From Flammeovirga yaeyamensis (GTDB taxonomy: Bacteria > Bacteroidota > Bacteroidia > Cytophagales > Flammeovirgaceae): DNA of 64,000 nucleotides. Shown here in pieces: positions 1 through 8,890 of this stretch (position 1 is the stretch's first letter; each line of letters opens with the position of its first letter). Below the pieces are notes generated by a model. It saw nothing but the letters and a program-made list of their open reading frames with translations, was not told the DNA's origin and ran no database searches. The DNA is taken from assembly GCF_018736045.1 (NCBI RefSeq), contig NZ_CP076132.1:3519501-3583500 (forward strand), in the 5' to 3' direction. A program made the translations under genes and the position numbers.

Positions 1-1
1 A

Positions 2-481
2 CTAAAACTCCTTCTAAAATTCTTTCTAAACCCCGCTAACACTTCCTATTTAAGAGGATTAGCCACAGAGTTTTCCGAATCCACCAACAGTGTTCGTGTG
101 GAATTGAACAGATTAGAGCAAGCGCAAATGCTCGAGTCATTTTTTGAAGGAAACAAGAAATTTTTTAAGGTAAATACCTCACATCCCTTGTTTGTCGACA
201 TACAGGCAATCATTAAAAAATACATAGGGATTGATACTATTATAGAAAACGTATTAAACCGTTTAGGAAATCTGCAAGAAGTCTATCTCATCGGAGATCT
301 TGCTCTAGGCAAAGAAGCAGATAAGATTGAATTAATCCTTGTTGGTGATATTAATTTGGTTTATCTCGACCAATTGATCCTAAAAATGGAAAATACTATT
401 GAAAAGTCTATTTCATACACAAGAGTGGATGAGGTGGATGGAAATGATTCTTCTAATATGTTGAAGATATGGAGCAGGTAA
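2..481 (+). CDS. Winged-helix transcriptional regulator, 5' end outside window
   Basis: The reading frame is open from the first bases of the window, so the gene begins upstream; the GTG at 98 is an internal codon, not the start. The first ~45 visible codons read as a winged-helix DNA-binding domain (NPANTSYLRGLATEF, then SVRVELNRLEQAQML). The rest (around VYLIGDLALG and IELILVGDI) resembles the degenerate nucleotidyltransferase-like domain often fused to this helix-turn-helix in Bacteroidota. Such regulators are often found at the head of surface-polysaccharide loci, and here a UpxY gene and a 17-kb polysaccharide operon follow on the same strand. A role in controlling that locus is an inference from position. 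The product is probably cytoplasmic. Confidence 0.7.
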   Translation, partial: LKLLLKFFLNPANTSYLRGLATEFSESTNSVRVELNRLEQAQMLESFFEGNKKFFKVNTSHPLFVDIQAIIKKYIGIDTIIENVLNRLGNLQEVYLIGDLALGKEADKIELILVGDINLVYLDQLILKMENTIEKSISYTRVDEVDGNDSSNMLKIWSR

Positions 482-630
482 GAGGTTTGAGGTAAGTTAT
501 TTTATAGATGAGCTTGATCCTAATATTGAAAGAAAAAAATAGATGTAATAATATAATTTCTCAATAGATTTTATTGAAAAGACGTCTAAATAAACAAACC
601 TCTAATCTTAAATAATTGTAGGCTACAACT

Positions 631-672
631 CCGTCTCCAACGAGGTGGCCTTGGCCCCACGGTACGCGAGCT
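631..672 (+). repeat. Dispersed palindromic repeat, GGCCTTGGCC family
   Basis: The core CGTCTCCAACGAGG is followed by TGGCCTTGGCCCC and GGTACGC. CGAGG and the downstream GGCCC can form an imperfect hairpin. At least eleven further copies occur in intergenic regions of this window. Confidence 0.75.
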
Positions 673-806
673 GCTTACACAGGCTGGTTACATGTCCTAG
701 ATACACATACCGGTTACACTTACTACTTACACACATTATAAGTGAACATATAGTAATTAGGTAGAAACAAGAATTTATATTAGACGTTGTTTTTAAATAA
801 AAAAAG

Positions 807-836
807 TATCAAAAGCCCAGGAATTCATTCCTGGAA
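807..836. repeat. CCAGGAAT hairpin repeat
   Basis: TATCAAAAGCCCAGG leads into an inverted repeat: CCAGGAAT at 817-824 and ATTCCTGG at 827-834, a perfect 8-bp stem. Similar copies lie at 30223-30251, 37306-37335 and 39013-39044, always between genes. Confidence 0.7.
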
Positions 837-850
837 TATGTAATAAATCT

Positions 851-1258
851 ATGGAACAATTAAGATATCAACAACGGTTTGAAAATTTCAAAAGAGCTTT
901 TGCTCAACTTGAAAGGTTCATGCAGCATCCTAATCTGAATGAGATGGAGGCACAAGGTCTAATTAAGGCTTTTGAATATACTTATGAGTTATCATGGAAA
1001 GTCCTTCAAGATTATTTAAAAGAAGTAAAAGGCTATGTTGATATTAGTGGACCAAACCCTGTTATTAAACAAAGTTTTCAAGACAATATTATAAGTAATG
1101 GGACTGATTGGATGAAAATGCATAAAAGCAGAAATCTCACCTCTCATGTCTATGATGAAGAAATTGCAAATGATATTGTTCAAGATATTAGAAGTATATA
1201 TTTTGGTTTATTTTTAGATTTTAAGAATAAAATTGAAGCTGAAATCAAATTATCATAA
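851..1258 (+). CDS. HEPN-type nucleotidyltransferase substrate-binding protein (HI0074 family toxin)
   Basis: This 135-aa all-helical protein matches the HI0074/HEPN family, which pairs with a minimal nucleotidyltransferase (HI0073/MntA) as a toxin-antitoxin module. The conserved R-x4-H RNase motif of HEPN proteins is visible as RNLTSH near residues 96-101, and YELSWKVLQDYL is a typical family helix. In this family the HEPN partner is the RNase toxin and the MNT partner blocks it by AMP addition. The partner reading frame follows at once with a short overlap but carries a frameshift (see 1233-1558). The pair sits between the regulator and the UpxY gene of the polysaccharide operon, so it is probably a later insertion. 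Confidence 0.85.
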   Translation: MEQLRYQQRFENFKRAFAQLERFMQHPNLNEMEAQGLIKAFEYTYELSWKVLQDYLKEVKGYVDISGPNPVIKQSFQDNIISNGTDWMKMHKSRNLTSHVYDEEIANDIVQDIRSIYFGLFLDFKNKIEAEIKLS

Positions 1259-1558
1259 GGTAGGATTAAGTCCTGAAGAAATAGACATAATTTTGGAGAA
1301 AGTGTCTCAAAACAAGAATATTACAAAAGTTGATATTTTTGGATCTAGGCTAATGGGAAATTTAGAGATGGATCTGATGTAGATTTAGCCTTGTATGGTG
1401 ATTCATTAAAATTAAATGATATTTTGGAATTGTCTATTCAGCTTGACGAAACACTTTTACCTTATAAATTTGATTTGATAATTTTCAATCAAATAAAAAA
1501 TACTGCTCTAATTGAACATATTGATACAATTGGGATAACATTATACCAAAAACAATAA
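1233..1558 (+). pseudogene. MntA-like minimal nucleotidyltransferase (HI0073 family), frameshifted
   Basis: The first part reads KVGLSPEEIDIILEK...VDIFGSRLMGN and then hits a stop at about 1380. The other frame continues from the same point as RDGSDVDLALYG...DLIIFNQIKN to the stop at 1556-1558. Joined, the two give the family signature GSR-x-MGN-(F)RDGSDVDLA. Restoring one T in the run at about 1359-1362 (AATTTAGA to AATTTTAGA) makes a single frame, so one base is missing between the two halves of the GS...DxD catalytic motif. The start is uncertain: a TTG at 1233 overlaps the HEPN gene. It may be a true inactivating mutation or a sequencing error. Confidence 0.75.
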
Positions 1559-1573
1559 ATAAAACAAACCACA

Positions 1574-2074
1574 TTGACAGAAAACAAAAAACAATGGATG
1601 GCCATCTACACCAAACCACGCAACGAAAAAAAAGTAGCTGATCGTTTGGGAAAATCAGGCTTTGAAGTCTATTGTCCTATGTACACCACTCTCCGACAAT
1701 GGAGTGATCGTAAAAAAAAGGTAACTATCCCAGCAATTCCTTCTTATTGCTTTATTAAAATTGAAGAGAATAAACGTTGGGAGGCACTTCAAGATCCTGG
1801 AGCAGTACGTTATGTTTTCTGGCAAGGAAAACCTGCAATTATTAAAGATAACCATATCCATGCATTCAAACGCTTTATGGGTGAAATCGAAGAAGAAGAT
1901 CAAATCTTTAATGCTGAGATTTCTGATGGTGATCGTGTATTAATGCGTAAAGGAGCGTTTATGGGGAAAGAAGGTGATGTGATTCGAACGCATAAGAACG
2001 GTATTGTTGAATTAATTCTTTTTCAGATTGGTTTGAAAGTAGTAGTACAAAAAAAGAATTTAGATAAGATTTAA
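1574..2074 (+). CDS. UpxY family transcription antiterminator (NusG/RfaH-like)
   Basis: A 166-aa NusG paralogue. The NGN domain spans residues ~8-105 (WMAIYTKPRNEKKVADRLGK, FIKIEENKRWEAL, GAVRYVFWQGKP), followed by a C-terminal KOW-like region from ~118 (GDRVLMRKGAFMG, then IVELILFQIGLKV). UpxY proteins bind paused RNA polymerase in the leader of capsule operons and let it read through long polysaccharide genes. Its place as first gene of the 17-kb same-strand operon, four bases before the next gene, fits that role. A TTG at 1574 gives the length used; an ATG at 1598 would remove eight residues. Confidence 0.9.
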   Translation: MTENKKQWMAIYTKPRNEKKVADRLGKSGFEVYCPMYTTLRQWSDRKKKVTIPAIPSYCFIKIEENKRWEALQDPGAVRYVFWQGKPAIIKDNHIHAFKRFMGEIEEEDQIFNAEISDGDRVLMRKGAFMGKEGDVIRTHKNGIVELILFQIGLKVVVQKKNLDKI

Positions 2075-2078
2075 TATT

Positions 2079-3080
2079 ATGAAAAAAATTCTAATAACTG
2101 GGGCAGCAGGCTTTATTGGTTTTCACTTATCAAAAAAATTAGCAAAACAAAATTTTGAAATTATTGGCATTGATAATATTAACGATTATTACCCAATGTC
2201 ATTAAAGTTTGATAGATTAAAAGAATTAGGGATTGAATCCGACTTCATCAGATACAATGATAAAGTTAATAGTAATAAATACAATAATTTCAATTTTATT
2301 AGGCTTGACATAACTGACGAACATAATCTAATAGAACTATTTAGGAAAGAAAATTTCAATTTTGTAGTAAACTTGGCAGCACAAGCTGGTGTAAGATATA
2401 GTATAGATAACCCTCGTGCTTATATTTCTTCAAACATCAGTGGTTTTTTAAATATTCTTGAAGGGTGTAGACACTATCCAGTAGAACATTTAGTTTATGC
2501 TAGTAGTTCAAGTGTATATGGACAAAACACAGAACAACCATTCTCCACTAATCATAGAGTTGATTCACCTGTAAGTTTATATGCAACAACAAAAAGGTCT
2601 AATGAACTTATGGCTAATACATATAACCATCTATATAAAATCAAATGTACTGGCTTAAGATTTTTCACTGTTTATGGACCTTGGGGTAGACCTGATATGG
2701 CTCCAATGTTATTTGCAAAAGCTATTTTAAATGGTGACCCAATAAAAGTCTTTAATAATGGAAAATTAGAAAGGGATTTCACTTATATAGATGATATAAT
2801 AAATGGCATCTTAAAAGTACTTATTGGGAATCCAAAAAATAGAAAAAAATTATATAATATTGGATGTGGAAGCCCAACTAAATTAATGGATTTCATCGAA
2901 ACAATGGAAAAGCATTTAGGTAAACCTGCCATAAAAAAAATGTTACCAATGCAACCCGGAGATGTATATTCAACTTTTGCTGACACGACTGATCTTCAGA
3001 ATGACTTCAATTACGCTGCATCTGTAAAAATTGACAAGGGAATTGAAAATTTTGTGAATTGGTATAAAAAATATAAGTAA
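2079..3080 (+). CDS. UDP-glucuronate 4-epimerase (NAD-dependent SDR)
   Basis: A 333-aa extended short-chain dehydrogenase. The Rossmann motif TGAAGFIGFHL is at residues 7-17, DNINDYYPMSLK is the sequence typical of UDP-glucuronate epimerases (CapI/LspL group), and the catalytic S-Y-K triad is seen as ASSSSVYG and YATTK. It should convert UDP-glucuronate to UDP-galacturonate in the cytoplasm, supplying an acidic sugar for the polymer made by this cluster. It is the first enzyme gene after the UpxY antiterminator. The UDP-glucose dehydrogenase that makes its substrate is not in the window. Confidence 0.88.
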   Translation: MKKILITGAAGFIGFHLSKKLAKQNFEIIGIDNINDYYPMSLKFDRLKELGIESDFIRYNDKVNSNKYNNFNFIRLDITDEHNLIELFRKENFNFVVNLAAQAGVRYSIDNPRAYISSNISGFLNILEGCRHYPVEHLVYASSSSVYGQNTEQPFSTNHRVDSPVSLYATTKRSNELMANTYNHLYKIKCTGLRFFTVYGPWGRPDMAPMLFAKAILNGDPIKVFNNGKLERDFTYIDDIINGILKVLIGNPKNRKKLYNIGCGSPTKLMDFIETMEKHLGKPAIKKMLPMQPGDVYSTFADTTDLQNDFNYAASVKIDKGIENFVNWYKKYK

Positions 3081-3138
3081 AAAAATCTTTATTTATTTTA
3101 CATTATCCCCCCCTACTAAGAGAAGTATTTGATAATTA

Positions 3139-4575
3139 ATGATCTTGAAAAATATCTCAAAAAACACTTCTAAGGAAATAATAAACGGTTCTCTTTGGTT
3201 ATTAATCCAAACAATTGGAAATAAAGCAACCTCTTTTGTTTCTCAAATTGTATTAGCAAAAATATTAATGCCTGAAACATTTGGTAAAATGGCAATAATA
3301 TTAACAATTACAAATATCACGAGTTTTGTTCAACAAATAGGCCTTAACGATATTTTAATTAAGAGAGGCAAATCTTTTGACCTGTGGAAAAACTTAACTC
3401 AAACAATTGCTCTTATTATTTCTATTTTGAGTATAGTAATATTGATGATTGCCGCAAAAATTGGTTCAATCATTTATAATGATTATTCGTTATTAATATT
3501 AATTCCTCTTTACTCAATTTCAATACCTTTCAATGCTCTAGCTATAATACCAGAATCTAAACTTCGGATTGACTTGAAGTTTAAAGCTATATCAATAATA
3601 AAAATTTCAGAAACTTTAATGTTACAAATTTTCACAATTATTGGTGCTTATTTAGGATTAGAAGTTTACAGTTTTATTCTTCCATATATTATCGTAGGGG
3701 TCATTAAATGGCTCATGTTTAATTATGCCTCAAAAAATGAATTATTTTTCAAACTTAAATTCAAATATTGGAAGTATATAATAAATGATAGTATCTATGT
3801 TTTTTTACATTCATTTGCAAGTAGAATTACTTTTCAAGCAGATTATGCAATATTAGGATTATTTGCAAGTCAGAATCAAGTAGGTGTTTATTACATGGCC
3901 TACACGCTCTCAGTTCAAGTTGTAGGATTTGTAGCAAACAATCTACCGCAAGTTTTATTCCCTAGTTTAGTAAAACTGAAGAAAAATAAATCTGATAAAT
4001 TATATAACAAATATATTGAAAATAGCTTTATCATAACTACTATTATTGGTACTCCTTTCGCGATGCTGCAATTTACTTGTGCAGAACCCATTATTCATTT
4101 CTTTTTTGATGAAAAATGGTTTGAAACAATCAAATATATCCAAATATTATCGATCGGAATGGTTTTTAGAACAATGTCATCAAATTGGGTAGTACCTCTA
4201 AAATCTGAAGGTAATTTTAAAAAAATGTCTAAAATTACTAATATTTCATCTATAATCTATATTATTATTATTTTAATACTATCAAAAAAATATAGCACTT
4301 TGGGTACTTCAATTGGAGTAACACTATATTATTTTCTAATTACTCCATTATTATTATTTACTTCTTTAAAAAACACCAGTGATAATATTATAAAATCTGT
4401 TTTAAGAATATACTTTCCTTGTCTAATTGGAATTATTATATACTTATCTATTTATTTTGTTTTAAAAAATACCACAGATAACCAAATATTATTATTAACG
4501 ATTAATTGTTTTTTACCTTCAATTTCGTATTCCCTAATTATTTTCACATTACGTAAAAAGCTTAGTATAAGCTAG
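3139..4575 (+). CDS. Polysaccharide flippase, Wzx-like (MOP superfamily)
   Basis: A 478-aa, very hydrophobic protein with roughly 12-14 membrane segments. The N-terminal part (SKEIINGSLWLLIQTIGNKA, then FVSQIVLAKILMPETFGKMA) is characteristic of the polysaccharide transporter (PST) branch of MOP flippases. It is expected to flip undecaprenyl-linked repeat units across the inner membrane. The gene lies four bases before the likely polymerase gene, the usual Wzx/Wzy pairing. Its base composition is strikingly AT-rich, as in the next several genes. Substrate cannot be told from sequence. Confidence 0.88.
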   Translation: MILKNISKNTSKEIINGSLWLLIQTIGNKATSFVSQIVLAKILMPETFGKMAIILTITNITSFVQQIGLNDILIKRGKSFDLWKNLTQTIALIISILSIVILMIAAKIGSIIYNDYSLLILIPLYSISIPFNALAIIPESKLRIDLKFKAISIIKISETLMLQIFTIIGAYLGLEVYSFILPYIIVGVIKWLMFNYASKNELFFKLKFKYWKYIINDSIYVFLHSFASRITFQADYAILGLFASQNQVGVYYMAYTLSVQVVGFVANNLPQVLFPSLVKLKKNKSDKLYNKYIENSFIITTIIGTPFAMLQFTCAEPIIHFFFDEKWFETIKYIQILSIGMVFRTMSSNWVVPLKSEGNFKKMSKITNISSIIYIIIILILSKKYSTLGTSIGVTLYYFLITPLLLFTSLKNTSDNIIKSVLRIYFPCLIGIIIYLSIYFVLKNTTDNQILLLTINCFLPSISYSLIIFTLRKKLSIS

Positions 4576-4578
4576 TTT

Positions 4579-5808
4579 ATGAAATATATATTAATTGTAA
4601 TTATTTTCATCTTGATTTTGATTCCAATAATTAAGGTCAAAAATGATAAATCTAAACTCTATCAATTACCTTTTCTTTACTCAATAACAATATTAGGTTT
4701 TATTTTCCCTAGTTTAGTTAGTAACTTCAAATTGAATTATATTTCTGATCAAGAATTTAATTTGTTTTCAATAAATCTTATTTTATGTTTTTCAGCAGCT
4801 CTTATCGGTTATAGAATTTACTCAAAAAAATATATACCAAAATTTTTCAATAAATATAAAGATGATACTTACACGAGTATCGTTATAAGCATTTTTTTCT
4901 TTATTGGTTTTAGTATTTCAATAACAATTGACCCGTATGAATATGGTAATGAACAAGGTGGTTTTTTCGCAATTAAACAACTTTTTGCTCGTTTTTTAAG
5001 ACCTACTGCTCTAATAATTTTTTGCTTTTATTTGGTAAAAAAAACAAATTACAGGTTAGTATTACTAATGCTATGGCTATTTTTAACCTCAAGATTTATC
5101 ATTATTTCTGGAAGAAGAAGTGAACTCTTTACTTTTTTCATCACAATCGGTTTCCCTCTTTTTTTTATAAAAAATTACATACCTACAAAAGGCATAATTG
5201 CCTTATTGATTACAATTTCAGGTTTTGCATTTATTATAATGCCTGTAGCTAGAAACTTTACAAAAAAAGGTGACTTTGGTAAATTACTTGAATTAGATTT
5301 TTCTGAAATATCAGGAAATTATATTCAAGGTAAAAAAACAAATGAAATTTTTGAATCTGCAGTTGATTTAAACTCAGTCTATCAAAATAATGCTTATTCA
5401 TATGGCGCAATCGCTATAAATAAATTTACTCATCAATATGTAAGCTCAACAATTTTCGGAAAAGAATTTAAAGAAAAATCTAAAATCACTACTGCTGATT
5501 TTGAAAAATTAAGAAAATACAATTATAAACACGGTAACTTTAAAGGATATTTAGCTAGGACAGGTTTCGTAGATACTTTTTTTGATTTTGGTTTTTTTTC
5601 TTTCATTTTTTATTTCATTTTTGGAATGATAAGCAAACATTATTTCATAATTGCATATAAATCAAATGATATTTTTTCAAAAATTTTCTACTCCCAATTT
5701 TCAATTTATATCTTTCTATCTGTTTACGATTCTCTATTTAGAATTTTAGTTCTAATCATTCCATTTCTTTTAATTTTTCATTCAATAAAAAATACTTCTA
5801 AATCATGA
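4579..5808 (+). CDS. Wzy-like O-antigen/exopolysaccharide polymerase
   Basis: A 409-aa integral membrane protein with about 10-11 hydrophobic segments and one large hydrophilic loop around residues 225-320, the layout of Wzy polymerases. Wzy proteins have little sequence conservation, so the call rests on topology and on its place directly after Wzx and before a glycosyltransferase (its stop overlaps the next start by four bases). It would join flipped repeat units into polymer at the periplasmic face. Loop motifs such as ISGRRSEL, before the loop, are common in this family. Alternative: another polytopic polysaccharide protein such as a ligase. Confidence 0.7.
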   Translation: MKYILIVIIFILILIPIIKVKNDKSKLYQLPFLYSITILGFIFPSLVSNFKLNYISDQEFNLFSINLILCFSAALIGYRIYSKKYIPKFFNKYKDDTYTSIVISIFFFIGFSISITIDPYEYGNEQGGFFAIKQLFARFLRPTALIIFCFYLVKKTNYRLVLLMLWLFLTSRFIIISGRRSELFTFFITIGFPLFFIKNYIPTKGIIALLITISGFAFIIMPVARNFTKKGDFGKLLELDFSEISGNYIQGKKTNEIFESAVDLNSVYQNNAYSYGAIAINKFTHQYVSSTIFGKEFKEKSKITTADFEKLRKYNYKHGNFKGYLARTGFVDTFFDFGFFSFIFYFIFGMISKHYFIIAYKSNDIFSKIFYSQFSIYIFLSVYDSLFRILVLIIPFLLIFHSIKNTSKS

Positions 5809-7001
5809 ATAATAAATACTTAGTTTTACTTTTAACATCAAGAAGAGATTACGATACTGCTAAAATTTTAAATAAAAAAAAACTGCTACATACATTAGTA
5901 ACAGATGCGTATTATTCTAGATCTAAATATCAAATTTTTAAGATAATAGATTATTTAATGCCAACAAAATTACAAAAAAAATATACTATTACTGGGTCAA
6001 CATTAAATGATAAACTTATAAATTCAGACTGGTTCGTTGGAATTTTTTTTTACTTAACAATAAATATATCAAAAATAAATGCATTGATATTATCTTATAA
6101 AAAACTTTCTCAAAATGCAATTAAAATCACAAAAAAAAATCAAAATATTAATAGTATTTTTTGCTATGACACAGGTGCTTTAGAACTTTTTAAGTGGGGT
6201 AAAAAGCATAATAAAAAATTAATACTAGAACAATGTGTTGCACCTAGATATGAACAGATAAAACTATATAAATTATTTGAAAGTAAATATGATGTTGATT
6301 TTAAGAAAGAAATCCAAATTTGCAAAACTCTTCAGAAAAGAGAAGAAGAAGAATGGAGTTTGGCTGATAAAATAATAGTCCCTTCACATTATGTCTTAGA
6401 AAAGTTACTACAAAGAGGTGTACCAAAAGAAAAGTTATATTTAATACCATATGGCTACAATAAACCAAAAAATAATAACAATTTAAAAAATATATTTAAT
6501 CATTATAATACAAAAACTACTCATGTGCTATTTGTGGGTAATTCTTCATATAGAAAGGGAATACTTGATATAATAGAAACAGCGAAAAAGATCAAAAGTG
6601 ATAACATTTTATTTCATATAATTGGTAGAATGGATAGTAAAATTGAAAACATCCCCAATAATGTAATTATTCATGGTAAAAAACATAAAAGTGAGTTAGA
6701 ACATTTTTATTATTCAGCTGATATTTTCTTTTTCCCTACCTACTTAGAAGGATCTGCCGTTGTTGGTCTTGAAGCATTATCATATGGCCTGCCAACAATT
6801 ACTACATTTGAATCTGGAACCGTTATTTCTGAAGATGAAGGCATAATTTGTAAAGCTGGTAATATTGATGAATATACAAATGCAATTAATAAAATAGCTA
6901 ATAATAACAATCTAAAAGAAAAAATGAGTAAAAATTCTTTAAAGCTTTACTCACGATATACAATCGAAGAATACGAAAAAAAACTCTTAGAAATATTATG
7001 A
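5805..7001 (+). CDS. Glycosyltransferase family 4
   Basis: A 398-aa GT-B fold enzyme. The C-terminal half has a glycosyltransferase family 4 pattern: HVLFVGNSSYRKG starts the second Rossmann domain (~residue 242), HIIGRMDSK follows, and the nucleotide-sugar binding E-x7-E motif appears as EGSAVVGLEALSYGLP (~residue 316). The N-terminal half carries a basic region and RRDYDTAKIL. It should transfer a sugar from a nucleotide donor to the lipid-linked repeat unit at the cytoplasmic face. Start and stop overlap both neighbours by four bases, so translation is probably coupled. Donor and linkage are unknown. Confidence 0.85.
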   Translation: MNNKYLVLLLTSRRDYDTAKILNKKKLLHTLVTDAYYSRSKYQIFKIIDYLMPTKLQKKYTITGSTLNDKLINSDWFVGIFFYLTINISKINALILSYKKLSQNAIKITKKNQNINSIFCYDTGALELFKWGKKHNKKLILEQCVAPRYEQIKLYKLFESKYDVDFKKEIQICKTLQKREEEEWSLADKIIVPSHYVLEKLLQRGVPKEKLYLIPYGYNKPKNNNNLKNIFNHYNTKTTHVLFVGNSSYRKGILDIIETAKKIKSDNILFHIIGRMDSKIENIPNNVIIHGKKHKSELEHFYYSADIFFFPTYLEGSAVVGLEALSYGLPTITTFESGTVISEDEGIICKAGNIDEYTNAINKIANNNNLKEKMSKNSLKLYSRYTIEEYEKKLLEIL

Positions 7002-7576
7002 AAAAAAAATTTCAATACGAAAACCCTATTTGGATTTTTAAAAAACACAATCTCAAATTGTTAAATGGTATTTCATTATTGCTATACTATTTCTTTGCTA
7101 AACACCTCCCCGACACACCTTTACCTGGAAGTAATATTAGTATGAAGTTTAGAGAATTTCTTTGCAAAAATATTTTCAAAAAAACATCAAAGCTTTTCAA
7201 AATTCATAGTAATGTTAGTTTTGGTACGGGAAAAAATATAGAAATTGGTTATAATTCATCATTAAATAGAGGAGCCTGGATCGGTAATGACACAATAATT
7301 GGAAATAATGTAATGATGGGGCCTGAAGTTACAATATTGTCTGGAAGTCATAATTTTGAAAGAACAGATATTCCTATGAATGAACAAGGAGCTCCAAATC
7401 GAAAGCCTGTTATTATTGGTAATGATGTATGGATAGGAACAAGAACAATTATTTTACCTGGAGTTAAGGTAGGAAATCATTCAATTATTGGTGCTGGAAG
7501 TATTATTACAAAAGATATACCTGATTGGAGTATTGTTGCAGGTAACCCTGCTAAATTAATTAAATACAGAAAATAA
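6998..7576 (+). CDS. Hexapeptide-repeat acetyltransferase (LbH/WcaF-like)
   Basis: A 192-aa left-handed beta-helix acyltransferase. Hexapeptide repeats run from ~residue 68 (IEIGYNSSLNRGAWIGNDTI) to ~185. The active-site histidine lies in ILSGSHNF, and the ending VPGVKVGNHS-type turn and IVAGNPAKLI are hallmarks of the maltose/galactoside acetyltransferase group. The likely job is O-acetylation of a sugar in the repeat unit, using acetyl-CoA. It overlaps the previous glycosyltransferase by four bases and is followed after one base by the sulfotransferase gene, so decoration enzymes are clustered. Confidence 0.85.
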   Translation: MKKKFQYENPIWIFKKHNLKLLNGISLLLYYFFAKHLPDTPLPGSNISMKFREFLCKNIFKKTSKLFKIHSNVSFGTGKNIEIGYNSSLNRGAWIGNDTIIGNNVMMGPEVTILSGSHNFERTDIPMNEQGAPNRKPVIIGNDVWIGTRTIILPGVKVGNHSIIGAGSIITKDIPDWSIVAGNPAKLIKYRK

Positions 7577-7577
7577 C

Positions 7578-8273
7578 ATGACATATTTAAAAGAAAAAAA
7601 CTTATTATTCATTCACATTCCAAAAAATGCAGGAAGGTCTATAGAAATGGGCTTAAATATTATTAGCAAAAAAAAATTAATTGAAAATACTGCTACTAGG
7701 AGCACAATAAATAGAGGTTTCACCTATCTCCAACGGTTAACTTCTAATGAAAATATAAAGAATAATCTTTGGGGTACTCTAGATTATACATTATGTGCTC
7801 AACATTTGACTTATCAAGAAATCGAACTTCTACAATTAATAGATAAACCAACCTTAAAAAATTCATTCAAATTTGCTGTAGTCAGAAACCCTTGGGATAG
7901 GGCTTTATCTTCTTTCAAACATTTCTTAGAAAAAGATAAAAAACCCACTAAAAAAGAATTTGAGCTCTTTTTATCAAGTTGGTTTGATAGTAAATCAAAT
8001 GATCATAATATCATTGCACACAAAAGAAATCAAATAGAATATATTCGAAATATTAAAGGTCAAAATGCAATGGATCAAATAATAAGATTCGAAAATCTAG
8101 ATAATGATTTTAATGAATTAATAAATAATACAGGTATAAAAATTGACGAAAAACTACCTGTTTTAGGAAAAACTCAAAGTATTCTATACAGAGATTTCTA
8201 TACTCAAGAAGCAAAGAAAATCTCTGATAAAATATTTGAAGAAGATATTGAAATGTTCAAATATACTTTTTAA
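7578..8273 (+). CDS. PAPS-dependent carbohydrate sulfotransferase (Sulfotransfer_2 family)
   Basis: A 231-aa protein. The 5'-phosphosulfate-binding loop is visible as LLFIHIPKNAGRSIEMG (residues ~9-25) and the 3'-phosphate-binding segment as FAVVRNPWDRALSSFKHFL (~residues 97-115), both in the order and spacing of Sulfotransfer_2 proteins. It should move a sulfate group from PAPS to a hydroxyl of the growing polysaccharide unit. In the same operon lie cysC, cysD and cysN, the enzymes that make PAPS, which strengthens the call. The stop overlaps the start of the next acyltransferase (TAATG). No signal peptide is seen, which agrees with cytoplasmic action on lipid-linked units. Confidence 0.85.
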   Translation: MTYLKEKNLLFIHIPKNAGRSIEMGLNIISKKKLIENTATRSTINRGFTYLQRLTSNENIKNNLWGTLDYTLCAQHLTYQEIELLQLIDKPTLKNSFKFAVVRNPWDRALSSFKHFLEKDKKPTKKEFELFLSSWFDSKSNDHNIIAHKRNQIEYIRNIKGQNAMDQIIRFENLDNDFNELINNTGIKIDEKLPVLGKTQSILYRDFYTQEAKKISDKIFEEDIEMFKYTF

Positions 8274-8890
8274 TGAAATATCAAAATAAAAATTTAAATG
8301 GATTATCTTTTTTTAAATATTTTAAATTAAAGTCATTTTTTGCCTTAACTTGGTTAATTGTTAGATATTTAAAACGCTCAATAAATAAATTTTATATTTC
8401 GACAATTGGGTCATACAGTTTTAATAGTATTGGAAAAGGTGTAACATTTGAAGATATTCCAAAAATATTATATCCTTGTCAAAAAATTAACCTTGGAAAT
8501 AATGTCTATATTGAAAGAAGATGCACATTCCAAGCAGTTCCTAATTCATATATTGAAATAGGTGATAGAGTCTCATTAAATCAAGGTTGTATTATTACTG
8601 CTCTTTTTGGAGTTAAAATTAAAAAAAACACCTCAATTGGAGAATATACTAGTATTAGAGATAATAATCATACTTTTGATGATAGAGAAAAATTGATCAA
8701 GGATCAAGGCATGAATGGTAACCCGATTGAAATAGGAGAAAATTGCTGGATTGGTAGGGGTTGCATAATTTTAGCTGGTGTAACAATTGGTGATGGAGCT
8801 ATAATAGCAGCAAATTCAGTGGTCAATAAAAATATTCCCTCAAATACAATTTACGGCGGTGTTCCTGCAAAATTCATTAAAGACAGATGA
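8273..8890 (+). CDS. Hexapeptide-repeat acyltransferase (WbbJ-like)
   Basis: A 205-aa left-handed beta-helix protein. Hexapeptide turns start near residue 74 (INLGNNVYIERRCTF), continue through IEIGDRVSLNQGCII, and end in IEIGENCWIGRGCIILAGVT and IYGGVPAKFI. The catalytic histidine is in DNNHTFDD. A basic, partly hydrophobic N-terminal segment of ~70 residues precedes the helix. It probably acetylates a sugar of the repeat unit. Its stop overlaps the next glycosyltransferase start (ATGA). It is the second of three such enzymes in the cluster, each of different length and N-terminus. Confidence 0.82.
   Translation: MKYQNKNLNGLSFFKYFKLKSFFALTWLIVRYLKRSINKFYISTIGSYSFNSIGKGVTFEDIPKILYPCQKINLGNNVYIERRCTFQAVPNSYIEIGDRVSLNQGCIITALFGVKIKKNTSIGEYTSIRDNNHTFDDREKLIKDQGMNGNPIEIGENCWIGRGCIILAGVTIGDGAIIAANSVVNKNIPSNTIYGGVPAKFIKDR

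Larger units (their letters stand above)
482..850. other. Intergenic stretch with two dispersed repeats
   Basis: No convincing gene lies here. It holds one copy of the GGCCTTGGCC repeat family near 631-672 and one CCAGGAAT hairpin at 807-836, directly before the HEPN gene. The rest is AT-rich with no recognised RNA structure. Confidence 0.6.

Noticed and set aside
1340-1390. Programmed -1/+1 ribosomal frameshift in the left MNT gene
   Set aside because: No heptameric slippery site or following pseudoknot-like structure is apparent; a one-base deletion explains it more simply.
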